A stretch of 64,000 nt of DNA. Origin: Kitasatospora purpeofusca. Lineage in GTDB: Bacteria; Actinomycetota; Actinomycetes; Streptomycetales; Streptomycetaceae. The DNA is taken from positions 167,503 through 231,502 of the forward strand of contig NZ_JODS01000017.1 in assembly GCF_000718025.1 (NCBI RefSeq), in the 5' to 3' direction. Positions 57,712 to 64,000 of the stretch are shown piece after piece. Positions within the stretch are counted from its first letter, which is position 1. The number at the start of each line of letters is the position of its first letter. The notes below the pieces were generated by a model, which searched no databases, was not told the DNA's origin, and saw only the letters and a list, made by a program, of their open reading frames with translations. Both the position numbers and the translations under genes were made by a program.

Positions 57712-58317
57712 ATGAAACGTAGCCTGTCGAAACCCGCCCGCCTGCTCGCGCTGCTCGGCGCCGCGCTGCTCGCGCTGGCCGTCGCCGCGCCGCCCGCGAA
57801 CGCGAACATCTTCCACCCCCAGGTGTTCGTCATCAACGCCACGACGTCCGCATGCCTGGACGTACCGGGCTACGGGGTGCCGTCTCCCGGCGACCGGGTC
57901 GGGGTATACGAGTGTGCCTCGGGCGACAACCAGTACTGGGACCTCGTTGGCACTGGATCCTTCACCTACACATACCCGAACGGTGTCCAAGTGGAGTTGG
58001 ACAAGTTCGTCATCGAGAACAACCTGAGCGCCTTCCTGTGCCTGGACGTCCCGGGCGAGGGCGGCGATCTGCCCAACGGAACCGAGATCCGCCTGCACGG
58101 CTGCATCCTCGACCGCGACAACCAGGAGTGGTACCGACTCCCGTGGCCGTACGGGGACACCGGCCCGAAGCTGCTCGTCAACTACAAGACCGGGAAGTGC
58201 CTCGACGTCGACGGCGTGGCCGCCAATGGCACCGACCAAGGCAACCGCACAACGTGGCTCTACGACTGCATCGTCCCCGGAGGCAGCACCGACGACCACC
58301 GCTGGTACGCCCCCTGA
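57712..58317 (+). CDS. Secreted ricin-type beta-trefoil lectin
   Basis: This 201-aa protein has a signal peptide (ARLLALLGAALLALAVAAPP, cleavage near ANANI). One R-type lectin domain of three repeats follows: SACLDVPGYG ... DNQYWDL, AFLCLDVPGEG ... DNQEWYRL, KCLDVDGVA ... DHRWYAP. GAGGAG precedes the ATG. There is no attached catalytic domain. It lies upstream of the WXG100-like and hydrolase genes on the same strand, with a 195-bp gap. Confidence 0.88.
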   Translation: MKRSLSKPARLLALLGAALLALAVAAPPANANIFHPQVFVINATTSACLDVPGYGVPSPGDRVGVYECASGDNQYWDLVGTGSFTYTYPNGVQVELDKFVIENNLSAFLCLDVPGEGGDLPNGTEIRLHGCILDRDNQEWYRLPWPYGDTGPKLLVNYKTGKCLDVDGVAANGTDQGNRTTWLYDCIVPGGSTDDHRWYAP

Positions 58318-58512
58318 CGGTCCCCGAGACCGCCCCCTCCGCCCCGCCGGCCCCCGGCGTGGCGGAGCCGCTCCGCCGGGCACCCGCAGGGCGATAAACA
58401 CGGCGAGGGCCGCCCCTCGGAGTATTCGAACGAATGCACAGCGTATGGTGGTCTCCGATCTTTCGGTGTGGCTGGGGGCCGCATCGGCCTTTGACTCCGG
58501 GGGGAGATTGCA

Positions 58513-58821
58513 TTGGCAGACGTCAAAGTCGTCGTGCAGGGACTGCATGCGTCGGCGCAGGTCGCCAAGGGGCTCGCGGAAGAGCTCCGTACCCCTGTCC
58601 AGGCCGCGCTGACCTCGGCCACGACAACGAGCGGTCAGCTCGTGGGTTGGTCGATCGCCGCCGGGCTCGGACAGTTGGGAAGCAGTTGGAGCGCTCCGCT
58701 CTCGGCGCTCCAACAGCGGATCGTCGCCACGGGAAGCAACCTCGATGCGAACGCCACCGCTCACAACCAGAACGAGCTGACGGCGGCCGGTGTCTGGAGC
58801 CAGCAGGGGGCAAAGCCGTGA
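58513..58821 (+). CDS. WXG100/EspC-like small helical protein
   Basis: This 102-aa protein begins at a TTG and is predicted to be a helical hairpin: VQGLHASAQVAKGLAEELRT, then LGQLGSSWSAPLSALQQRIV. It fits small type VII-associated proteins of the EspC/WXG100 size class. It overlaps the next gene by GTGA, so the two are co-translated and probably interact. No secretion-machine gene lies in this window. Confidence 0.75.
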   Translation: MADVKVVVQGLHASAQVAKGLAEELRTPVQAALTSATTTSGQLVGWSIAAGLGQLGSSWSAPLSALQQRIVATGSNLDANATAHNQNELTAAGVWSQQGAKP

Positions 58822-60461
58822 GCAACCCCTACGAACTGCTGCTGAAGTTCGACCCACAGGGGTTGCGCGAGGTCGCGAGGAAGTGGAAGGCGCTGGCGCA
58901 CACGGCGGAGACGGTGGGCTCACGCCACCGCAACCAGGTGAATGGGCCCCTCCACCAGCAGTGGGAGGGGGCCGATGCCCGGGTGGCATTCCCATTCATG
59001 GCGCGCACCGAGCAACAACTGGACGTGGTCCGAGTGGAAGCAGAGACGGTCGCGCTGACACTGAACACGGTCGCCGACCGGATCTACCAAGCGCAGACGA
59101 ACCTGACGAACGCGGTGCACCGCGCACAGGACTCCGGTCTGACGGTCTCGGCCGACGGGAGGGTCGACCTCACGCCGGAGCTCCCGGAGGACCGCAACGA
59201 CCCGGATGCCCAGAGCGCCCGCCGCACCCTCATGGGCCTCAAGGCTGGTTACCAGTCCCGGATCGACCAGGCTCTGAAGGACGCCCAGGCGGCGAGCGAC
59301 CAGGGCAACACCGCCCTCGGGCGCTTGGGCGGGGACATCCTTGACGACCGGCGGGCCAACGGCGCAGTCGCCGAGACACGCACCGATGCCGCAGACGTGA
59401 TGAAGGATCTGGGCCTGGCCGAGTCCTACATCCCGGACGGCAAGGACCCGCAGAAGAACGCCGAGTGGTGGAAGGGGCTCACGCCCGACCAACAGGAGAC
59501 CTATCTCGCTCTGGACGCAGTCAGGATCGGGAATCTGGACGGCCTGCCAGCCACCGCCCGCGACGAAGCCAACCGACTCGTGCTGGACCAGAAACTCGAT
59601 GCTCTGCAGGCCGGCAGCCCTGCATCGCTCGGTCTTGACCAAGCGACCTACGACAAGCGCAAGGCAGCACTGGCCGAGATCAAGAAGAAGCTGGAGGACA
59701 CTGCCGACGCGAAGGACGAGAATCACCAGATGTTCCTCCTCGGGATCGATCCCGAGGCCTACGGCGGAGACGGACGCGCCATCGTCTCGACGGGCAACCC
59801 GGACAAGGCCACCCACACCTCCGTCTTCGTACCCGGGACCAACACCGAGCTGCCGGGCGTCCCTGGTCAGATCGACCACATACGCAAACTTCAGAGATAT
59901 GCCAGCGCGTCCACGAAGGAGGGCGAGACCGTTGCCGTGATCTCCTATCTCGGCTACGACACCCCGGAGAGCATCACAAAGGCCGCCAACCCCATGCGCG
60001 GCCTCGATGCCGCAGATGACATGCGCCGCTTCTCCGACGGGCTCAGGGTGGCACACGGCGAGCCAAGGACGCACCTCAGCTACATCGCCCACAGCTACGG
60101 CAGCTTCGCCGTCGGCGTCGCCGACAGTGAGAAGGGCGGCCTCCAGGCCGACGACATCGTAACGCTCGGCAGTCCGGGCATGGGGGTCCTGACCGCAGAC
60201 CAGCTGACAGTCAGTCCGGACCACCTCTGGATCGGGGAAGCCACCGACGACGCCACCCGCCTGGTCGGCGGATTCTCCCTGGGGCCAAGCCCCCACATCG
60301 TGGGATTCGGAGGTCACAACATCAACATCGACACTTCCGGGCACGGCGGCTACTGGGCCGACGATTCACAGAGCGTGATCAACCAAGGCAAGATCATCGC
60401 CGGCCGGAAACCCGCCACGACCCCCAAGGAAGACCCGCTCTGGGGCTCGATCCCCCACTGA
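58818..60461 (+). CDS. Alpha/beta hydrolase (DUF1023-type) with helical N-terminal domain
   Basis: This 547-aa protein has a WXG/LXG-like helical N-terminal part (about 1-110; RKWKALAHTAETVGSRHRNQ, QQWEGADARVAFPFMART), then a charged helical linker. The alpha/beta-hydrolase domain at about 320-530 has its nucleophile elbow at SYIAHSYGSFAVGV, Ser426, and TLGSPGMGVL after it. The GTG start overlaps the small helical protein. The layout resembles type VII-linked effectors or surface enzymes of actinobacteria. The substrate is unknown. Confidence 0.83.
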   Translation: MSNPYELLLKFDPQGLREVARKWKALAHTAETVGSRHRNQVNGPLHQQWEGADARVAFPFMARTEQQLDVVRVEAETVALTLNTVADRIYQAQTNLTNAVHRAQDSGLTVSADGRVDLTPELPEDRNDPDAQSARRTLMGLKAGYQSRIDQALKDAQAASDQGNTALGRLGGDILDDRRANGAVAETRTDAADVMKDLGLAESYIPDGKDPQKNAEWWKGLTPDQQETYLALDAVRIGNLDGLPATARDEANRLVLDQKLDALQAGSPASLGLDQATYDKRKAALAEIKKKLEDTADAKDENHQMFLLGIDPEAYGGDGRAIVSTGNPDKATHTSVFVPGTNTELPGVPGQIDHIRKLQRYASASTKEGETVAVISYLGYDTPESITKAANPMRGLDAADDMRRFSDGLRVAHGEPRTHLSYIAHSYGSFAVGVADSEKGGLQADDIVTLGSPGMGVLTADQLTVSPDHLWIGEATDDATRLVGGFSLGPSPHIVGFGGHNINIDTSGHGGYWADDSQSVINQGKIIAGRKPATTPKEDPLWGSIPH

Positions 60462-60481
60462 GCCCCCGTCCGGGAGAACTC

Positions 60482-61033
60482 ATGACTCGCCCACCCATCC
60501 GCCCGGCCGCCACGGCACTGAGGTATCTCGTTGCGGCGACCCTGACGGTCTCAAGTCTTGGAGCCTGCATGGCAAACACCGACTCCGGCAAGGACGCCCC
60601 GCTGCCGGTCAAGTCCCGTGACGACGCACTCAGCTGGGCGCAGCAGATCACCGAGCACCTGGCGCAGAGCGCCGGCATCACGATCAACGCAGAGCCGGTC
60701 GACCCGCTCTTCTCGCCCTGTGTCGGCAAGAAGGGGGAATCCGCACCCGACGACCGCTACACCCTGTTCTACGCGGTGCACAGCTACGTCCCGAACGCTC
60801 AGCACAACGAGGTGGTCCGCAAGGTCAGGGACCTCCTCACCGGCGAAGGGCTCAAGATCTCCGCCTACCAGGAGACGCCCGCCAGCGAGCCGAACTCCAC
60901 CGTCATCGCACGCCATCCCGGGAGCCGGTACGTCGTCGACGTCTCCAGCACCGCCGGCGACAACCGTATGGTCCTGGGCATCACCACCCCCTGCCTGAAG
61001 CCCCCCACCGAACCGACCACTGCCACACCGTAG
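60482..61033 (+). CDS. Lipoprotein, hypothetical
   Basis: This 183-aa protein has a signal peptide and lipobox (LRYLVAATLTVSSLGAC). The mature domain has RDDALSWAQQITEHLAQSAG, two more Cys (LFSPCVGKKGE and TTPCLKPP) and a basic-acidic mix. It follows the hydrolase by 20 bp on the same strand. It may be an immunity or accessory protein for the upstream effector-like pair; this is inference from position. Confidence 0.82.
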   Translation: MTRPPIRPAATALRYLVAATLTVSSLGACMANTDSGKDAPLPVKSRDDALSWAQQITEHLAQSAGITINAEPVDPLFSPCVGKKGESAPDDRYTLFYAVHSYVPNAQHNEVVRKVRDLLTGEGLKISAYQETPASEPNSTVIARHPGSRYVVDVSSTAGDNRMVLGITTPCLKPPTEPTTATP

Positions 61034-61562
61034 TCCCGGGTGGGAGTCGACGGGCTTCGGCGGCCGGTGCCGGGTCGTCCGGGAGTACCGGGCCCTGCGG
61101 GCGGCGTCCGGTTCCCGTCCCGGCCAGTCCTCCCCGCCGACGGTGACGGAACCACTGGCTTCGGCGCCCCGGTTGACTGCTCCCGCGTTCGCGAGATCGT
61201 TCCCCGGGATGGCGACCGCGCCGGACTGTGAGGTGTCGGTGCCGATCTGGAGGACACCACTGAGTGCATGGCCAGCCGCAGGGCCAGCTGGAGACCCGCG
61301 CGCACGGCACGGCCACGGTTCGAAAGCACATGATTCCGCCGAGCATTGACAGGCAATGAGGGGTCGTTCGCACACTCCATAGAACTGTCGCCACGTAGGC
61401 CGTCCGACACCCTGACACCCACAGCCGAAGTCTCCCGACCTGGACCGGAGGTGGTGGGTGATGGGCCGTGCTGCATGATCGGCAGCGTGGGGGACTTCCC
61501 TGGGGGCGCCGCCGGTGACGCGCGTCACAGGAACCGGCCGGTCCGCCCGGACAAGGCTTGAC
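61034..61562. other. 529-bp region without a supported gene
   Basis: GC3 bias is weak in all frames, unlike neighbours. It contains TTGACA at about 61346 and a 14-bp palindrome at 61515-61528 in front of the sigma factor gene. It may be a decayed gene plus the sigma promoter; no family can be recognised. Confidence 0.5.
61515..61528. promoter_or_regulatory. Crp-like perfect palindrome upstream of the ECF sigma gene
   Basis: GTGACGCGCGTCAC is self-complementary and fits GTG-N6-GNCAC. It differs by two central bases from the site in front of the atropopeptide precursor (39486-39499). It lies 34 bp before the GTG start. Confidence 0.45.
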
Positions 61563-62261
61563 GTGAACCATCCGCACTCCCGGCTCCGAGCCGGGGAACC
61601 CGAAGCATTTCGCGAGCTCTTCCGGGAGCACTCCTCCCTGGTGTACCGCCATGCCGTGCGTGTGACCGGGAACTGGGCGCTCGCCGAGGACGTGGTGTCG
61701 CTGACCTTCCTGGAGGCCTGGCGCCTGCGCGGGAAGCTGCGCGACGAGGGCGACAGTCCACGGCCGTGGCTCATGGGCATCGCCGTCAATGTGCTGCGCA
61801 ACACGACGCGTGCCGCGCGCCGCCACAACCTGGCGATGGCCCGGATGCCCGTGGCCGATCCGGTGCCCGACTTCGCCGACGAACTCGTCGGCCGGATGGC
61901 CGACTCCGAGCAGCTCGCGGCCGCCCGGAAGGCCCTGGGGCGGCTGCGGCGCTCGGAGCGCGAGGTCTTCGCGCTCTGTGTCTGGTCCGGGCTCGGCTAC
62001 GCCGAGGCGGCGGCCACCCTCGGCATTCCCGTCGGCACCGTGCGCTCGCGCCTCTCGCGGGCCCGCACCCGGCTGCGCAAGCTCGCGGACGACGAACTGC
62101 GCGCCGCGCGGAAGCTCGCCGCGAAGAACGGCACGAAGAACGGCGCGGAGTACGCCACGGAGAACACCTCGCAGAAGAACACGGAACCGCTCCCGATCCC
62201 CGGACAAGTACAGGGCGGCCGCAGCATTGCGGCCCGGCCGCACAAGGAGACGCACCGATGA
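61563..62261 (+). CDS. ECF-type RNA polymerase sigma factor
   Basis: This 232-aa sigma-70-family factor has region 2 (ELFREHSSLVYRHAVRVTGN, EDVVSLTFLEAWR) and region 4 (RSEREVFALCVWSGLGYAEA, GIPVGTVRSRLSRARTRLRK). An Asn/Thr/Lys-rich C-terminal tail of about 45 residues follows, unusual for the family. The GTG at 61563 is preferred; GTG 61515 lies within the palindrome. Its stop overlaps the next start (ATGA), which pairs it with a membrane protein typical of this subgroup. Confidence 0.9.
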   Translation: MNHPHSRLRAGEPEAFRELFREHSSLVYRHAVRVTGNWALAEDVVSLTFLEAWRLRGKLRDEGDSPRPWLMGIAVNVLRNTTRAARRHNLAMARMPVADPVPDFADELVGRMADSEQLAAARKALGRLRRSEREVFALCVWSGLGYAEAAATLGIPVGTVRSRLSRARTRLRKLADDELRAARKLAAKNGTKNGAEYATENTSQKNTEPLPIPGQVQGGRSIAARPHKETHR

Positions 62262-63313
62262 TCCGCAACCCGTGGCGGCACAACGAACCGCTCGACCACG
62301 CGGAACTGGCCCGTCTGTTGCCGCCGCCGGCCGATCCCCGCCTGGCGGCCGACCGCCAGGACCTGCTCGAGGAGTACTTGATGAGCGAGATCCACCAGTC
62401 CGACCACGCCCCCGCGGCCACCCCGGCACGGCGGCCGCTGCGCCGCGCCGTGCTGTTCGCCGCCCCCGTCGCCGCGGCCGCCGCCCTGGCCGTGGTGGTG
62501 TCCGTCGGCGGTTCGCCCGGCGCCAACACCGTGGCCGCCCCTGAGCTGGTCAAGGCGCCCGTCGTGCAGATCGAGGAGGGCAGCACGGTGCAACTCGCCT
62601 CGACGGTCCGCGAGATCGCCGCCGCCGCGACGGCGCGCAGCACGCCCCAGCCGGGGCCGGGCCAGTTCATCTACATCAAGAGCCGGGTCTCCTTCATGTC
62701 CACCCGCAACAACGTGGACACCGGGGAGTCCACCACCTGGGTGCAGCCGCTGCACGACCGCGAGGTGTGGAAGTCGCCCGACGGCACCAAGGGCTGGCTG
62801 GACGAGCCGGGTTACCAGGACAAGGGCGGTATCACGCTGGACAACAAAGAGCCGCGCATGCAATCGACCTACACGTGGCTCGCGGCCCAGCCGAGCGACC
62901 CCGGGGCCCTGTTGAAGTCCGTCTACGCGACGGTGAGCGGCGACCGGGACCACGACCAGCAGGCGTTCAACGAGATCGGCTCCGTCATCCGCGAGCAACT
63001 GGTGCCCTCCGCGCTCGCCGCCGCGCTCTACGAGGCCGCGGGCAGGATCCCGGGCGTCGTGGTGGTCGAGCACGCGCAGGACGTCTCCGGCCGGGACGGG
63101 ATCGCGCTGGCGCGGCTCGACCCGCAGACCGGCGTGCGATCGGAGTGGATCTTCGACCGGGAGAGCCACCAGTACGTCGGCAGCCGCGGCGTGCAGGTCC
63201 GGGAGTTCGACGGCGTCAAGCCCGGCACCGTGGTGGAGCGCACGACGATCGTGACCCGGGCGATCGTCGACGCGAAGAACCAGCGGCCCGGCGCCGGTGA
63301 GGCCACCGTCTGA
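62258..63313 (+). CDS. CU044_5270-type membrane protein, partner of the ECF sigma factor
   Basis: This 351-aa protein has a cytoplasmic head (about 1-65; RHNEPLDHAELARLLPPPAD), one membrane helix (RAVLFAAPVAAAAALAVVVS) and an outer domain. Outer elements are GPGQFIYIKSRVSFM, DREVWKSPDGTKGWLDEPGY and IPGVVVVEHAQDVSGRDGIA. Genes of this type commonly follow ECF sigma factors in actinobacteria and may act in its control. The 4-bp overlap with the sigma gene indicates coupling. Confidence 0.87.
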   Translation: MIRNPWRHNEPLDHAELARLLPPPADPRLAADRQDLLEEYLMSEIHQSDHAPAATPARRPLRRAVLFAAPVAAAAALAVVVSVGGSPGANTVAAPELVKAPVVQIEEGSTVQLASTVREIAAAATARSTPQPGPGQFIYIKSRVSFMSTRNNVDTGESTTWVQPLHDREVWKSPDGTKGWLDEPGYQDKGGITLDNKEPRMQSTYTWLAAQPSDPGALLKSVYATVSGDRDHDQQAFNEIGSVIREQLVPSALAAALYEAAGRIPGVVVVEHAQDVSGRDGIALARLDPQTGVRSEWIFDRESHQYVGSRGVQVREFDGVKPGTVVERTTIVTRAIVDAKNQRPGAGEATV

Positions 63314-63492
63314 CGGTCCCGCACCGGGCGGCCCGCGGGGTCACCCGTACGGGCGGTGCCCCGTCGTGCCCCGCCGTGTCCCGCTCCGGCGGCGCGGCGG
63401 GGCACCGATGCTGGCCGTGGCAGGCCCGGCCGGGCCTGCCGCCGGTCCCGAGCCGTGGTCCGGCGGGTACCGAACGAAATTGGGTGAGCGTG

Positions 63493-63966
63493 ATGTCCCG
63501 ACTGCTGCTTTCCAGGGCCCTGCGGGCGGCGTGCGCGGCAGTGGTCCTGGCCGCCGGTCCGGCGGCGGCCGCCGACACGTGCGCGGCCGGCGCGGACCTC
63601 GTGGTCTCGGCCGCCGACCCCGCCCCGGTGGCCGACGGCGACTCCACCCTGCTGCACCCGGCGGTGACCAACGCCGGCGGAACCGCGACCGCCGTACCGT
63701 TCACGCTGTACGTGCACCTGCCGCCGGGGGTGGTGGGCACCGGAACGTCCTCCGGCGCGACCTGTTCCACGCTGCCCTTCGGCCACACCGTCGCCTGCGC
63801 CGTCCCGGCCGGCCTGGCGCCGGGTGCCTCCGTCACCGCCGAGGTGCGGATCTCGGTCGCCTCCGGCATGGACCCCGAGGTGCTGGACGGCACCGTCGAG
63901 GCCGAGCTCCCGGACGACCCGACGCCGGGCAACAACAGCCGCACGTTCAGGATCACCATCGTCTGA
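63493..63966 (+). CDS. Secreted DUF11/CARDB-like beta-sandwich protein
   Basis: This 157-aa protein has a signal peptide (LLLSRALRAACAAVVLAAGP) and one Ig-like domain: GADLVVSAADPAPVADGDST, HPAVTNAGGTATAVPFTLYV, then ASVTAEVRISVASG and TPGNNSRTFRITIV. Three Cys after the signal. The ATG at 63493 is preferred to GTG 63484. It is probably a small cell-wall or secreted protein; the function is unknown. Confidence 0.82.
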   Translation: MSRLLLSRALRAACAAVVLAAGPAAAADTCAAGADLVVSAADPAPVADGDSTLLHPAVTNAGGTATAVPFTLYVHLPPGVVGTGTSSGATCSTLPFGHTVACAVPAGLAPGASVTAEVRISVASGMDPEVLDGTVEAELPDDPTPGNNSRTFRITIV

Positions 63967-63967
63967 T

Positions 63968-64000
63968 CCCTCCCCCTCCCCCTCCCCCTCCCCCTCCCCC
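63968..64000. repeat. CCCCCT hexanucleotide repeat at window end
   Basis: Five or more CCCTCC-type units run to the last base and may continue beyond. They lie directly after the last gene. Confidence 0.8.

Overview
This is a high-GC actinobacterial chromosome segment. GC is extreme at third codon positions, many genes start with GTG, and TAT/Sec-type secreted proteins, sugar ABC systems, LacI, MarR and ECF regulators and compact RiPP loci are abundant. All of this fits Streptomycetaceae (Streptomyces or Kitasatospora). I see no rRNA, tRNA, CRISPR array, insertion sequence or phage module.

Layout. (a) 1-8954, minus strand: two sugar ABC permeases (the second cut by the window edge), their binding lipoprotein, a large secreted GH87-type alpha-1,3-glucanase and a LacI regulator. 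Together these look like a glucan-degradation and uptake locus. (b) 9100-13431: a fused assimilatory nitrate reductase/CysJ-like flavoprotein. (c) 17434-13774: a translationally coupled operon of secreted metallophosphoesterase, MFS transporter and TolB-like protein. (d) 17700-21236: a DUF302 gene, an MMPL transporter, a 54-aa membrane peptide and a 59-aa four-Cys-type peptide, with three related CsoR-type operator motifs. (e) 21258-25574: an ASCH protein and an operon of four divergent membrane-anchored paralogues. (f) 25696-39134: a lectin/aerolysin-like secreted protein, a secreted esterase, a LuxR-type regulator, an epimerase and aldo/keto reductase pair, a flavin oxidoreductase, a GNAT enzyme, an APH-like kinase, a PI-PLC-like enzyme, a glutaminase and hypothetical proteins.

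Two RiPP loci stand out. At 39347-38088 a 25-codon gene ending in AYAWYGWI precedes a single cytochrome P450; this is the minimal architecture of tryptorubin-type atropopeptides, with an apparently different core. At 48571-51705 a 55-aa precursor precedes a lyase-kinase-cyclase lanthipeptide synthetase whose cyclase site reads Cys/Cys-Cys, not the usual Cys/Cys-His. In both loci a strong hairpin separates precursor from enzyme. Between them lies a 1267-aa protein with a CHAT-like N-terminus that has lost both catalytic residues, a STAND-type NTPase and about eight TPRs.

The right end (52758-64000) holds a GNAT enzyme, a degenerate beta-lactamase-like protein, a MarR regulator divergent from its probable efflux pump with a 13-bp inverted-repeat operator, a secreted ricin-type lectin, a WXG100-like and alpha/beta-hydrolase pair with a lipoprotein, an ECF sigma factor coupled to a membrane CU044_5270-type protein, and a small secreted beta-sandwich protein.

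All functions are read from motifs and context. No database search was run.
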